Assembly: GCF_000012865.1 (NCBI RefSeq)
Contig: NC_007503.1
Coordinates: 682,001-746,000, forward strand
Length of the DNA stretch: 64,000 bases
From: Carboxydothermus hydrogenoformans Z-2901
GTDB lineage: Bacteria > Bacillota > Z-2901 > Carboxydothermales > Carboxydothermaceae
Direction of reading: 5' to 3'
Each line of letters starts with the position of its first letter. The first letter of the stretch is position 1. The position numbers and the translations under genes are program-made. Below, one piece after another: positions 51,923 to 61,999 of this stretch. The notes under the pieces were generated by a model. It was not told where the DNA came from, did no database searches, and worked only from the letters and a program-made list of their open reading frames with translations.

Positions 51923-54367
51923 ATGGCAGTGGCAACTGAAAAAATAACTTTAGCGCAGTTAGAGACCCATCTTTTTAAAGCAGCAGATATTTTGCGGGGA
52001 AAAATGGATGCTTCCGAATACAAGGAATACATCTTTGGTATGCTTTTTTTAAAATATACCTCAGATGTTTTTGCTGCCAAGAAATTAGAGCTGGAAAACA
52101 TGTATAAAAACTTAGGCTTTTCTGATGAACAAATTAAAGAATTAACGGAAGACCCCAATTCATACGATATTTTTTATGTACCTCCAAAAGCCCGCTGGGA
52201 GTACATACTTAACTTAAAAGAGGACGTAGGAAACCAGTTGAATAAAGCGCTTTCTGCTTTAGAGGAAGCAAATCCTGAGTTAGATGGGGTTTTAAAGCAT
52301 ATTGATTTCAACGCTACCAAAGGAAAAATAAAGCTTAAAGACCAGCAGTTAATTGACCTTATCCATCACTTCAATAAATACACTCTGACTCCGGAAAGCT
52401 TTGAGTTTCCAGATTTGTTGGGTGCAGCATATGAGTATCTTTTAAAAGAATTTGCTGATTCGGCCGGGAAAAAAGGCGGCGAGTTTTATACTCCTGCCGG
52501 TGTCAAAAAACTGATGGTAAGGCTGGTTAAACCCGGCGAGAACATGACCGTTTACGACCCGACGGTTGGTTCGGGAGGCTTTTTGATTGAAGCTTTTCAC
52601 TATGTAGAAGAGAAAGGGCAGGATCGTTATAACTTAGGACTTTATGGGCAGGAGTTAAATGGACTCACTTGGTCGATTTGTAAAATGAACATGATTTTAC
52701 ACGGTATCTCAGATGCCCATATTGAAAATGAAGATGTTTTAACCACTCCGATGTTTTTAGAAAACGGGTATATCAAGCGCTTTGACCGGGTTCTGGCCAA
52801 TCCTCCTTTTTCCGAAAATTATACCCGGGCAAACATGCAGTATCCAGAGCGGTTTAAATACGGTTTTACTCCCGAAACCGGCAAAAAAGCAGACTTAATG
52901 TTTTTACAGCATATGATTGCCAGCTTAAAAGATGATGGGATTATGGCCACGGTCATGCCTCACGGCGTTTTGTTCCGGGGCGGACAGGAAAAGGTAATCC
53001 GGGAAGGGATTGTTAAAGAAGGTATAATTGAAGCAATCATTGGGCTTCCGCCTAAGCTTTTTTACAATACCGGCATCCCGGCCTGTATTATAGTGATTAA
53101 TAAAAATAAACCCGAACATTTAAAAAATAAAATTTTATTTATCAATGCCGACCGGGAATATGGCGAAGGAAGAAATCAAAACTTCTTACGCCCTGAAGAT
53201 ATCGAAAAAATTGTAAATGTTTTTGATGAGAAAAAGGAAATACCTGGCTATTCAAGACTGGTGGATATAAAAGAAATTGAAGAAAATGACTTTAATCTTA
53301 ACATCAGAAGATATGTAGATAATTCTCCAGAGCCAGAGATAGAAGATGTGCGGGCCCATCTTACCGGTGGGGTACCTTTACGGGAAGTAAGAAGGTATGA
53401 AGAGCAGTTTAAAAAATTTGGGATTTCTTACGCTATTCTTTTAGAAAAAAAAGATGAGCATTATTTAGAGTTTAATGATTTAATAACAGAAAAAAGTCAA
53501 ATAAGAGAAGTCCTTGAAAATGCTAATGAAGTGAAAAATACCATAGCAAAACATAAGGAAATGCTTTTAAACTGGTGGCAGGAAGTAGAACAGGAGATTT
53601 TAGAGTTTTACGGAAGAAATAACCTCTGGAGTTTTAGAAACGCTGCCCTGAATAAATTAAAGGAAAAGCTTTTGCCTCTTGGAACTCTTGATGAATTTAA
53701 AATTGCCGGCGTTTTCGTGAACTGGTGGGAAGAACTTCTTTATGATTTTAAGAGTATAGCTGCTACCGGCTGGAATAAAAACCTGGTGAATGATGAAAGG
53801 ATTAAGGAAAAATATTTCGGGAAGGAAATCGAAGAAATAGAAGAACTGGAAAGTAAAATTGCGGAAGTAGAAGGCGAACTAAATGAACTTTTAGATGAAG
53901 TTGAAGAATGGGATGAAGAAGAGCAGGGAGAGAAAACGGCGAGCAAAGTAAAAAATCATCTAAAAGAGCTGGTAAAAGAATTAAAAGAAAATAAGAGCGA
54001 ATCGGCAATTAAAGAAGCTAAAAGATGGGAGGAGTTATTGGCTAAAATAGCTGAAAAAGAAAAAGAAATTAAAAATGCCCGAAGCAAAAAAACGCAAAAA
54101 GAAAAAAATCTTGAAAATGAAGTTTCCAGAAGAAAAGAAAACTTAACCGAGGAAGAAGTTAAAGAACTACTTTTGGGAAAATTCTATGAACTTATCGATA
54201 AACAGCTTGAAAAGTATCTAAATGCGGAAAAGAAAGAAATCGTCAAAGTCTTTGAAAATCTTTGGGACAAGTATAATGTATCGCTTTCTGAACTCACAAA
54301 AGCAAGAGATGAAGAAGTAAATAAGCTAAATGAGTTTTTGCAAAAGCTGGGGTGTTACTATGAATGA
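51923..54367 (+). CDS. hsdM: Type I restriction-modification N6-adenine methyltransferase subunit
   Basis: An 814-aa HsdM. An N-terminal HsdM helical domain precedes the methyltransferase core with SAM motif [13 protein letters not shown] (about residue 215) and catalytic NPPFS (about 295). A long coiled-coil C-terminal part (about 600-800, rich in Glu/Lys) makes it longer than classical HsdM (about 530 aa). It methylates adenine at the target sequence set by HsdS. ATG 51923 was chosen over the upstream in-frame TTG since GTGAGGT precedes it and [14 protein letters not shown] is the usual start. Confidence 0.93.
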   Translation: MAVATEKITLAQLETHLFKAADILRGKMDASEYKEYIFGMLFLKYTSDVFAAKKLELENMYKNLGFSDEQIKELTEDPNSYDIFYVPPKARWEYILNLKEDVGNQLNKALSALEEANPELDGVLKHIDFNATKGKIKLKDQQLIDLIHHFNKYTLTPESFEFPDLLGAAYEYLLKEFADSAGKKGGEFYTPAGVKKLMVRLVKPGENMTVYDPTVGSGGFLIEAFHYVEEKGQDRYNLGLYGQELNGLTWSICKMNMILHGISDAHIENEDVLTTPMFLENGYIKRFDRVLANPPFSENYTRANMQYPERFKYGFTPETGKKADLMFLQHMIASLKDDGIMATVMPHGVLFRGGQEKVIREGIVKEGIIEAIIGLPPKLFYNTGIPACIIVINKNKPEHLKNKILFINADREYGEGRNQNFLRPEDIEKIVNVFDEKKEIPGYSRLVDIKEIEENDFNLNIRRYVDNSPEPEIEDVRAHLTGGVPLREVRRYEEQFKKFGISYAILLEKKDEHYLEFNDLITEKSQIREVLENANEVKNTIAKHKEMLLNWWQEVEQEILEFYGRNNLWSFRNAALNKLKEKLLPLGTLDEFKIAGVFVNWWEELLYDFKSIAATGWNKNLVNDERIKEKYFGKEIEEIEELESKIAEVEGELNELLDEVEEWDEEEQGEKTASKVKNHLKELVKELKENKSESAIKEAKRWEELLAKIAEKEKEIKNARSKKTQKEKNLENEVSRRKENLTEEEVKELLLGKFYELIDKQLEKYLNAEKKEIVKVFENLWDKYNVSLSELTKARDEEVNKLNEFLQKLGCYYE

Positions 54368-55571
54368 GGATAAAAAAATTCCAGAAGGATGGCAATGGGT
54401 AAAATTGGGGGATATATTAAAATATGAGCAGCCTTATAAATATATTGTAAAAAGTACTGAATATAAGGATAGCAATAGTATTCCTGTATTAACTGCAGGT
54501 AAATCCTTTATTTTAGGATATACAGATGAAAAAGATGGAATTTATACAAATTTGCCTGTAATTATTTTTGATGATTTTACAACTGAAAGTAAATTCATAA
54601 AATTTCCATTTAAAGTAAAATCTTCTGCACTGAAATTTTTAAAGGAAAAAAGTGATAACTTTGTTTTGAAATTTATTTTTGAAAGTATGCAATTAATAAA
54701 GTTTAATAATGTAGGTGGTGAGCATAAAAGACGCTGGATTTCGGAGTTTCAATTATTTAAAATTCCACTCCCCCCTCTTCCGGAACAACGAAAAATCGCC
54801 GAAATCCTTGAAACTGTAGATAATGCCATCGAAAAAACTGACGCTATTATTGAAAAATATAAACGCTTAAAACAGGGGTTAATGCAGGATTTATTGACAA
54901 AAGGTATTGACGAAAACTGGCAGATAAGAGATGAAAAAACCCATAAATTTAAGGATTCGCCGCTGGGGAGAATTCCGGAAGAGTGGGAAGTGATAATGTT
55001 GGAAAAGTGTGGTAAGATTGTAACTGGAAGTACTCCTTCCACAGAAATTCCGCAGTATTATGGTGATGAATTTCAATTTATTTCTCCTGAAGATATACAA
55101 GATAATAAGTATATACTTGAAACAAAGAAAATGCTTTCAAAACAAGGTTTTAATCTTCAAAGAAAATTACCGCCTAAGTCTGTATGTGTTGTATGTATAG
55201 GTTCAACCATTGGAAAAGTAGCTTTAACTTCTACTTTCTCTTCTACTAACCAACAAATAAATACGATAGTTCCTAGGCCTGAGTTATGGGAACCTGAGGC
55301 ACTTTATTATTTTGTTAGCTTTTATATTCAAAATCCTTTGAGAATGGAAGCTGGCATGCAAGCAGTTCCTATTGTAAATAAAGGTAAATTTTCAAAGATT
55401 CTTATTCCCCTTCCCCCTCTTCCCGAACAGCAACGCATTGCTGCAGTTTTATCTCAAATCGACGAAGCGATCGAAAAAGAACAGGCTTACAAGGAAAAGC
55501 TTGAAAGAATTAAAAAAGGCCTGATGGAAGATTTATTGACCGGGCGGGTCAGGGTGAATTCCCTGCTTTAA
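54360..55571 (+). CDS. hsdS: Type I restriction-modification specificity subunit
   Basis: A 403-aa HsdS with two target-recognition domains: [12 protein letters not shown] (about 10-150) and [21 protein letters not shown] (about 215-370), each followed by a conserved coiled coil with PLPPLPEQ(R/Q)(K/R)IA and a [25 protein letters not shown] end. The duplicated layout indicates a bipartite recognition sequence. ATG 54360 overlaps the hsdM stop by 8 nt. The first recognition domain is AT-rich, as often seen where such domains are exchanged. Confidence 0.93.
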   Translation: MNEDKKIPEGWQWVKLGDILKYEQPYKYIVKSTEYKDSNSIPVLTAGKSFILGYTDEKDGIYTNLPVIIFDDFTTESKFIKFPFKVKSSALKFLKEKSDNFVLKFIFESMQLIKFNNVGGEHKRRWISEFQLFKIPLPPLPEQRKIAEILETVDNAIEKTDAIIEKYKRLKQGLMQDLLTKGIDENWQIRDEKTHKFKDSPLGRIPEEWEVIMLEKCGKIVTGSTPSTEIPQYYGDEFQFISPEDIQDNKYILETKKMLSKQGFNLQRKLPPKSVCVVCIGSTIGKVALTSTFSSTNQQINTIVPRPELWEPEALYYFVSFYIQNPLRMEAGMQAVPIVNKGKFSKILIPLPPLPEQQRIAAVLSQIDEAIEKEQAYKEKLERIKKGLMEDLLTGRVRVNSLL

Positions 55572-55597
55572 GTATTTGGTTTGGGAGGCTTTTCTAA

Positions 55598-58500
55598 ATG
55601 TACAGTAAGCTTGATGAGGAGCATTATGTGGAAAATCCCTTCTTAGCCCAGCTTCTAAGGCTGGGCTGGAAGGTATACCGGCAGAATAAAGATAACCCCG
55701 AAGAGATAAAAGAGATTGCTTCATTTAATTCAGCTTTTGAACCGTCATTTGGTGAGTCGGTTAAGTTCAGAGAAAGCTTTAAAGAAGTAGTTTTAGAAAG
55801 CGTTTTAAAAGAAAGCCTGAAAAAAATTAATCCTTGGCTTATGGAGGACCAGATAAATGAAGTAATGCGGAAGATTACCACTCCTCAGGCCAATTCATTT
55901 TTGGAAATCAACCGGGAGATTCATGATTTACTTTTAGAAAACACCTCTGTATCCGAAAACCGCAGGACCGGTGAAAAAAGCCCCACGGTCAGATTTATTG
56001 ACTTTAGAAATCCGGAAAACAATACTTTTTTAGCTGTATCGCAGTATAAAGTAAACATTCCGGGAACAGAAAAACATATTATTCCCGATATCGTTCTCTT
56101 TGTAAACGGCTTACCTCTGGTGGTAGTGGAGTGCAAATCCCCGGCCATTGCCGATCCCCTAACCGAAGCTATAACTCAGCTCATGCGCTACTCCAACCGG
56201 CGGGGAGTAAAAGAAGGAAACGAAAAACTCTTCTGGTACAATGTTTTTATGATTGCCACTTCAAATCAGGTAGCCAAATACGGCACCATTACCTCGGACT
56301 TTGAACATTTTGTAGAGTGGAAAGACCCCTATCCTTATGCCCTGTCCGAAGTAAATCCTGACGGTGTTGTTACCAGTCAGCAGCTTTTAATTCACGGAAT
56401 GCTTTCAAAACAGAATTTCCTCGACTTACTGCACACCTTTACCATTTTTAAAGAAGACTCCAAAGGCGGTGTAATCAAAGTAGTTGCCCGCTACCAGCAG
56501 TTTAGAGCTGTAAAAAAGATGGTTAAACGGTTAAAAGAGGGGAAAACTCCGATTGAGCGGGGCGGGATTGTCTGGCACACCCAGGGGTCGGGAAAGTCGC
56601 TGACCATGATGTACATGGTCCGGGAAATGTACCACCAGCCGGAATTTGGTAGTTTCAAGATAGTTTTTATAACCGACCGGAAAGAATTAGAACAGCAGTT
56701 AAGAGACACCTCAAAAAGCGTTGGCTTTACTGTAAATCTTGCGGGAAGCATCGAAGAACTTAAACAGCTTTTAAAAACCAAAACTCCCGACCTGGTTATG
56801 GCCATGGTGCATAAGTTTCAGGAACGGGATTTAAAACGGGAGTTTCCCGTATTAAATACATCGCCCAATATCCTGGTAATGATTGATGAAGCGCACCGCA
56901 CTCAGTACAAGCTTTTAGGAGCCAATTTAAGAAAAGCCCTTCCCAATGCGGTTAGAATAGCTTTTACCGGAACTCCGATTGATAAGACTGAACAAGAATT
57001 TGGCCAGTACATAGACAAATACAGCATCCGGCAGGCAGTAGACGATGGGGTTACGGTAGAAATAGTTTATGAAGGCCGGGTTCACAGTGCCGAACTTTCC
57101 GATGAAGAAGCGGCCAATGCCAGGTTTGAGGATGTCTTTCGGGATGCTGATCAGGAGACAAAACGCCAAATCTTAGGCAAATATACCTGGAAGGCCTATC
57201 TTGAAGCAGAAGAAGTAATCAGGGATAAAGCAAAAGACATGATCGACCATTATGTGACGCATATCTTTCCCAATGGCTTTAAAGCCCAGGTGGTTACCGT
57301 TTCCCGTTTAGCAGCGGTAAGATATAAAAAGGCCTTAGAAGACGCCTTGAAAGAAAAAATTGCTGAGCTGGAAAAGAGCCAGAACCAGAAAGTAGACCTA
57401 AAGACGCTGAAAAAGTTAAAAGTAGGAGTCGTAATCTCCGGTAAGCAGAACGATGAAGCTATCTATCAGCCCTATACCAATCCGGTGGAGCACGAAAAAA
57501 TAATCCAGAGTTTTCGCCTTCCCTTTGGTAAAGTTAACGAGAGTGGCATATCGGGGGATGTAGGCATTTTAGTAGTTCAGAGCATGCTGATTACCGGCTT
57601 TGATGCTCCGATAGAACAGGTTATGTATCTTGATAATGTAATAAAAGGCCATAACTTACTGCAGGCTATAGCCCGGGTAAACCGGGTTTACAAAAACAAA
57701 TCCTGCGGCTATGTGGTGGATTATGTTGGCGTTTTAAAACATTTGGAAGAAGCACTGGCAATTTATGCTGATGAAGATTTAGCCGAAATCTCTAAGGTTG
57801 TTATTAATAAGGCAAAAAGTATTGCTAATTTGCATTATACCCATAGACAGATCGAAGAATTTTTTGCCAAAAAAGGCCTTAAAGACTGGCGGTCTCAGGT
57901 TGATGACTGCATTGACCTTTTAGTTGACGAACAAATCAGAAATGAATTTATCATGCTGGTTCGAAACTTCAATCGGGCAATGGATGCGGTTCTTCCTGAT
58001 GCTGAGGCCTTAAAATATCTAACAGATTTAAAGATATTAAGCTTTATCAAAGAAGCAGCCCGGAATCGGTATCGTGACAGTAAATTGAGTATAAGTGATG
58101 CCAGCCGGAAAATAAGGGAGATCGTAGAAGAGTACATTGTAGCCAAAGGAATCGACCCCAAAATTCCGCCAACCCCGCTTTTAGATGATAAATTTTTAAA
58201 TAAATTAAAAGGAAAGCCAGCTAAAGTTAAAGCTCAGGAATTGATAACAGCTATTAAAGAACATATTGTTGATCATTTTGAAGAAGACCCGGAGCTATAT
58301 GAAAGATTTTCCGATAGATTAAAAAGATTGCTGGAAGAATATCACGAAAAGTGGGAAATACTTGCCGAAGAGTTAGAAAGATTTAGGGAGGAAATTCAAA
58401 AGGGCCGGGAAGTAGAAAATACTTTTGGGTTTGAACCTAAGAAAGAAATGCCGTTTTTTGGCCTGCTGAAAAAGGAGTTATTTGGGCAGAAAGCCTTTAA

Positions 58501-58801
58501 TGAGCTGAGTGAGGAAGAAGTTAATTTCCTTGTTGATTTAACCAGAGACGTAATTGAAATAATTAAGAGAGAGACCAAAGCGGTTGACTTCTGGGAAAGC
58601 TACACCAAGCAAAAGCGGTTAAAAACCTATGTAGGAAACCACCTGCTGCAGAAATTAGTTCCAAAAGCTTCTGCCGGTAAGGGTGTTGCTGAAAATCCTG
58701 CTCCCTATCATGCCGATAGCTTAGCAAAAGTAATATTTAATAAAAGAAACGAAATAACGCAAAAACTCCTGGAACTTGCCTATTATCATTACGGGAAGTG
58801 A
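55598..58801 (+). CDS. hsdR: Type I restriction enzyme R subunit
   Basis: A 1067-aa HsdR. The N-terminal nuclease has PDIVLFVNGLPLVVVECKS (D and ExK, about residues 165-185). The helicase motor has Walker A HTQGSGKS (about 325), DEAHR (about 430), TGTP and motif VI QAIARVNRVY. It translocates DNA and cuts unmethylated DNA far from the site. It follows hsdS by 26 nt; the operon is complete and shows no frameshift. Confidence 0.95.
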   Translation: MYSKLDEEHYVENPFLAQLLRLGWKVYRQNKDNPEEIKEIASFNSAFEPSFGESVKFRESFKEVVLESVLKESLKKINPWLMEDQINEVMRKITTPQANSFLEINREIHDLLLENTSVSENRRTGEKSPTVRFIDFRNPENNTFLAVSQYKVNIPGTEKHIIPDIVLFVNGLPLVVVECKSPAIADPLTEAITQLMRYSNRRGVKEGNEKLFWYNVFMIATSNQVAKYGTITSDFEHFVEWKDPYPYALSEVNPDGVVTSQQLLIHGMLSKQNFLDLLHTFTIFKEDSKGGVIKVVARYQQFRAVKKMVKRLKEGKTPIERGGIVWHTQGSGKSLTMMYMVREMYHQPEFGSFKIVFITDRKELEQQLRDTSKSVGFTVNLAGSIEELKQLLKTKTPDLVMAMVHKFQERDLKREFPVLNTSPNILVMIDEAHRTQYKLLGANLRKALPNAVRIAFTGTPIDKTEQEFGQYIDKYSIRQAVDDGVTVEIVYEGRVHSAELSDEEAANARFEDVFRDADQETKRQILGKYTWKAYLEAEEVIRDKAKDMIDHYVTHIFPNGFKAQVVTVSRLAAVRYKKALEDALKEKIAELEKSQNQKVDLKTLKKLKVGVVISGKQNDEAIYQPYTNPVEHEKIIQSFRLPFGKVNESGISGDVGILVVQSMLITGFDAPIEQVMYLDNVIKGHNLLQAIARVNRVYKNKSCGYVVDYVGVLKHLEEALAIYADEDLAEISKVVINKAKSIANLHYTHRQIEEFFAKKGLKDWRSQVDDCIDLLVDEQIRNEFIMLVRNFNRAMDAVLPDAEALKYLTDLKILSFIKEAARNRYRDSKLSISDASRKIREIVEEYIVAKGIDPKIPPTPLLDDKFLNKLKGKPAKVKAQELITAIKEHIVDHFEEDPELYERFSDRLKRLLEEYHEKWEILAEELERFREEIQKGREVENTFGFEPKKEMPFFGLLKKELFGQKAFNELSEEEVNFLVDLTRDVIEIIKRETKAVDFWESYTKQKRLKTYVGNHLLQKLVPKASAGKGVAENPAPYHADSLAKVIFNKRNEITQKLLELAYYHYGK

Positions 58802-58806
58802 AAAAC

Positions 58807-59478
58807 ATGGATATAAAAATTGAAAAAATAATTCGCACCAAAAGAAAGACCATTGCTCTGGAAGTAACCGATAACGCTACTTTAATAGTTCGAGCGCCTT
58901 ACAGAGTAAGTGAAAGCACCATTCAGGCGGTTATTCGAAAGCACTACAACTGGATTATTAAAAAGAAAAAAGAAGTAGAAGCCCGAGACCCAAAAGTTAG
59001 AGCTAAAGAGTTTGTTAACGGTGAAGGCTTTTTATATCTTGGAAAGTATTATAAACTTCAGATAGTGGAAGACCAGATCGAGCCTCTTAAATTTGCAAAT
59101 GCTTTTTATCTTTCAAAGAAAGCACTGCCGCATGCTAAAAAGGTATTTACCGAATGGTATAAGAAGGCAGCTTTAGAAAAGATAACTGAACGGGTACAGT
59201 TTTATGCGAAGATGGGCGGTTATAAATATTCCCGAATAAATATAACCAGTGCTCAAAGAAGATGGGGTTCCTGCTCAAGCAAAGGCAACTTAAATTTTAG
59301 CTGGCGGTTAATTATGGCCCCCTTGCCGGTTATTGATTATGTAGTAGTGCATGAACTTGTGCATTTAGAGGAGAAAAATCATGGTAAAGTTTTCTGGACT
59401 AAAGTTAAGATTTTAATGCCTGACTACCAAAAACACGAAAAATGGCTAAAAGAAAACGGGTATGTTTTAAAAATTTAA
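58807..59478 (+). CDS. DUF45 (YgjP/SprT-like) metallopeptidase
   Basis: A 223-aa protein with the zinc motif HELVHLEEKNHGKVFW (HExxH) and RWGSCSSKGNLNFSWRL, diagnostic of the M48-like DUF45 family. Genes of this family frequently end type I restriction operons, but their part in them is unclear. It overlaps or abuts hsdR; ATG 58807 is preceded by GGGAAGTGA, while GTG 58798 overlaps the hsdR end and is an alternative. Confidence 0.88.
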   Translation: MDIKIEKIIRTKRKTIALEVTDNATLIVRAPYRVSESTIQAVIRKHYNWIIKKKKEVEARDPKVRAKEFVNGEGFLYLGKYYKLQIVEDQIEPLKFANAFYLSKKALPHAKKVFTEWYKKAALEKITERVQFYAKMGGYKYSRINITSAQRRWGSCSSKGNLNFSWRLIMAPLPVIDYVVVHELVHLEEKNHGKVFWTKVKILMPDYQKHEKWLKENGYVLKI

Positions 59479-59515
59479 CAGTTTGAGGGTTAAAAACGAT
59501 GTTTAATTTTAGTAA

Positions 59516-60043
59516 TTAAGGTTGAACAATTTTAAGATTGTGAAGTTTTACATCGTGATTTATTAATTTTAAAAGGGCGTAATCAAGCTTTTCTCCATGT
59601 TCCTTTAGCGTCATTTTAATTTCCGCAATTTCCTCTTTGATTTGCTGGTTGGAAATTTTAAGTTCGTTAACGTCACTTTTAAGTTCGTTAACGTCACTTT
59701 TTAAGTTGCTCACATCACTTTTAAGTTCGTTAACGTCACTTTTTAAGTTGCTCACATCACTTTTAAGTTCGTTAACGTCACTTTTTAAGTTGCTCACATC
59801 ACTTTTAAGTTCGTTAATGTCACTTTTTAAGTTGCTCACATCACTTTTAAGTTCGTTAATGTCACTTTTTAAGTTGCTCACATCACTTTTAATTCCGTTA
59901 ACGTCACTTTTAAGTCCGTTAACATCACTTCGTAATTCTTCGACAGCTGCATTAGTATTTCCTACAATCCGAATTAATTCGGTAATCATTCTTGCCATAT
60001 GGTCTAATTGTGTTTCAAGCCTATTAAATCTTTCTTCGGACAT
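59516..60043 (-). CDS. Heptad-repeat coiled-coil protein
   Basis: A 175-aa soluble protein made mainly of alternating heptads SDVNELK and SDVSNLK (about residues 45-130), which predicts a long, regular coiled coil; the ends MSEERFNRLETQLDHMARMI and EEIAEIKMTLKEHGEKLDYALLKL are also helical. ATG 60043 is preceded by GGGTGAT; a 5' extension to 60085 lacks a site. Related proteins are found in pairs beside restriction endonuclease genes or alone; its function is not known. A scrap of a paralogue lies at 42455. Confidence 0.7.
   Translation of the reverse strand: MSEERFNRLETQLDHMARMITELIRIVGNTNAAVEELRSDVNGLKSDVNGIKSDVSNLKSDINELKSDVSNLKSDINELKSDVSNLKSDVNELKSDVSNLKSDVNELKSDVSNLKSDVNELKSDVNELKISNQQIKEEIAEIKMTLKEHGEKLDYALLKLINHDVKLHNLKIVQP
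59660..59925 (-). repeat. 42-bp tandem repeats (two heptads each) within the coiled-coil gene
   Basis: About six units of 42 bp, nearly identical, coding for SDV(N/I)ELK-SDVSNLK. Copy number is likely to vary between strains through slippage. Confidence 0.9.
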
Positions 60044-60147
60044 AAAATCACCCGCTCTATATTTCTTATAAAAGAATAATACCATATTTTAAAAAAATTA
60101 AAAACAAAAAATTTTTACTGCGAAGTTATGGTTTAATAAAAAATTAA

Positions 60148-60170
60148 GCCTCCAGGCGAACCCTGGAGGC
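60148..60170 (-). terminator. Terminator between the coiled-coil gene and the tRNA fragment
   Basis: A perfect 9-bp stem GCCTCCAGG/CCTGGAGGC with a 5-nt loop; on the minus strand it is followed by TTAATTTTTTATT. It probably was the terminator of the intact tRNA gene. Confidence 0.7.
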
Positions 60171-60180
60171 GTTGATTTTC

Positions 60181-60220
60181 TGGAGCCGATGGTGGGATTC
60201 GAACCCACGACCTACGCATT
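60181..60220 (-). tRNA. 3' part of a tRNA-Thr(CGT) gene: probable attachment site
   Basis: Minus strand: anticodon arm with loop CTCGTAA, extra arm, TTCGAATCC T-arm and ATCGGCTCCA with encoded CCA. The 5' half (GCCGAT...D-arm) is absent: the sequence diverges beyond 60220. This is the duplicate made when an element integrates into a tRNA 3' end. A spurious plus-strand ORF reading SRWWDSNPRPTHYECG confirms a tRNA on the other strand. Confidence 0.8.
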
Positions 60221-60368
60221 ACGAGTGCGGAGTTTTTACGCCTTTTTCTCATCCCACCAAAGCCTTGAGTTTCAAAGCCTTCCGCCACCGGAAAGCCTCA
60301 CTTTTTCAGGAACTACGCATTAACCCCTTTTGTTGTTTTATATTCGATACTTCTTATTAAATTCCTGC

Positions 60369-61298
60369 TCAAGTGGAGGAGTTTTTTAAAAGTCTTTTCT
60401 TTTCTGCATAAACCTTCTGTTTTGCGTTTTTACTTCTGCACGTTGGGCAGTAATTTTTTCGCCCCTTCTGAGGCTTTCGGTCATAGCGAACATATAACTG
60501 ATTGCATTTATCGCAAACACACAACTGTCTTACCCCCGCAAGACATTGAGCAAGCTCAACCCACATCTTTTGAAAACATCCCCATCCCGTGTCTATATTC
60601 ATTCTTGGACGTTGTTCTTTGTCCCATTTCAACCATAGAGTTACATCCGACCCCGATAACCAACCATTCACACTTGAAGCTAAAAAGAAGCGTTGAATTG
60701 TAACATCAAACTTGCTTTCTTCTTCACACCATCCCGCCATTTTCCAAAGTGATGGTGGAGCAGGTTTTCCTTCCAGTAAATAAGAAGCAATATCGAGTAT
60801 TGCCTTTACTAATCGGGCATAGTGTCGATAAAAGTATAATGGCTCTGCAGGAAACCAAAGACAGGAGTCTGTTCCACCCTCCCATTTAAGTTGTATTCTA
60901 TTCGGAGTCCATATACAATCCCTATGTTTTACGCACAACCACAAAGGCCCCCATTTTTTTGCAAAGGATAGTATATCTTCGTCCGTCCCTTCCGCTAATT
61001 TCACAAAGTCATTAAGTACCCCCTCCGTCTCTTCTTTTTTTGTCCATCCAATGCTTTCCAATATATTTTCCCCCTCGTCTGCTGACAAAACAAAAGGGTC
61101 TGCCCGTAAAGGTAAGTTTTTTTGCCATTCTGGAGGTATAGGATACATTACACACTCCACCAATTTATCACTTGAATCTGGCCATTTTCCCAATTTCACA
61201 TCAGGAGGAACCCATATAGCAGAATACCCTTCAAGGTAAGCCTGAAGCCTTGAGTTTTCGTCCGTAAACCCTGCTATATCCCAATTGGCCCAATTCAT
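60369..61298 (-). CDS. Uncharacterised protein with C-terminal zinc ribbon (CGNR-like)
   Basis: A 309-aa protein starting at ATG 61298 after AAAGGAGGGA. The C-terminus CDKCNQLYVRYDRKPQKGRK followed by YCPTCRSKN is a four-cysteine zinc ribbon similar to those of CGNR and phage-encoded proteins. The remainder has many Trp residues and no known motif. It is divergent from the XRE regulator gene, so both may share a control region at 61299-61399. Function unknown. Confidence 0.6.
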   Translation of the reverse strand: MNWANWDIAGFTDENSRLQAYLEGYSAIWVPPDVKLGKWPDSSDKLVECVMYPIPPEWQKNLPLRADPFVLSADEGENILESIGWTKKEETEGVLNDFVKLAEGTDEDILSFAKKWGPLWLCVKHRDCIWTPNRIQLKWEGGTDSCLWFPAEPLYFYRHYARLVKAILDIASYLLEGKPAPPSLWKMAGWCEEESKFDVTIQRFFLASSVNGWLSGSDVTLWLKWDKEQRPRMNIDTGWGCFQKMWVELAQCLAGVRQLCVCDKCNQLYVRYDRKPQKGRKNYCPTCRSKNAKQKVYAEKKRLLKNSST

Positions 61299-61399
61299 AA
61301 AAAAATCCCTCCTTTTACCTGAAATTTTACCTGAAAATATTTTTTTAAGCAAGGTTTTTTGCAAAAATTAACTTAGAAAAAACGGAGGTGAGAAAGAAA

Positions 61400-61645
61400 A
61401 TGGTTACAGCCTTGCGTGTTTTGAGAGTTAAAACTGGGAAAACCTTACGGCAAATCGCAAATGAATTGAGGATTTCTGAAATTCAACTTTGCAGAATTGA
61501 AAGGGGGCAGTCCTACATTCCACCGCACTTGCGACAAAAATTAGCCGACTTCTTCAGCGTCTCAGTCTCCGAAATTTGCGATGAAGCTACTGGTTGGCCC
61601 ATCTTGGTGGACATGGAAATGCCCAAACTGGTGCGGAAAGCGTAA
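61400..61645 (+). CDS. XRE-family helix-turn-helix regulator
   Basis: An 81-aa protein. LRVLRVKTGKTLRQIANELRISEIQLCRIERGQSYIPPHLRQKLADFF is a complete Cro/CI-type helix-turn-helix. It probably represses element genes. ATG 61400 follows CGGAGGTGA; the in-frame GTG at 61388 lies in that site. Confidence 0.85.
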   Translation: MVTALRVLRVKTGKTLRQIANELRISEIQLCRIERGQSYIPPHLRQKLADFFSVSVSEICDEATGWPILVDMEMPKLVRKA

Positions 61646-61726
61646 TGAACCGATACAACAGAATACCCCGGACGTCCTGCAGGCTGTTTCACCTGCGGAA
61701 GGGCGTCGGAAGAAGGAGGGAAGCGA

Positions 61727-61951
61727 GTGGAACTGCGGAAAATGCTTGAGGCTTTCGCTAACGAGCAAACTCCTGAATTGCTACTGGCCATTCGCAAAAA
61801 GTATGGCAAATACGGCTTTTCTCTCGCTTGCAAGGTTGCGGGGATAAGCCGAGGGCAGGGTAAGCGTATGTTAGGCCTGTATGACGACACAAAAGCTATC
61901 AGGCAATTGGCTAATCGGTTATGCGGAATGAAAACTTCAAGGTGGCAATAA
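61727..61951 (+). CDS. Small unknown protein of the integrative element (74 aa)
   Basis: GTG 61727 follows AAGGAGGGA. The sequence MELRKMLEAFANEQTPELLL continues into a basic helix ISRGQGKRMLGLYDD that may be a helix-turn-helix. No family is recognised. It lies between the regulator and the replication genes. Confidence 0.55.
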   Translation: MELRKMLEAFANEQTPELLLAIRKKYGKYGFSLACKVAGISRGQGKRMLGLYDDTKAIRQLANRLCGMKTSRWQ

Positions 61952-61999
61952 GGAGGCCGGGGGTATGACCCGGCCTTAAAACTTTAGGAGGTGTGTTTC

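Noticed and set aside
59660-59925. Regular repeats that could be taken for a CRISPR array
   Set aside because: There are no unique spacers; the 42-bp units are in-frame heptads of a coiled-coil protein.
60172-60360. Plus-strand 62-aa ORF reading SRWWDSNPRPTHYECG
   Set aside because: A well-known artefact of translating a tRNA gene from the opposite strand.
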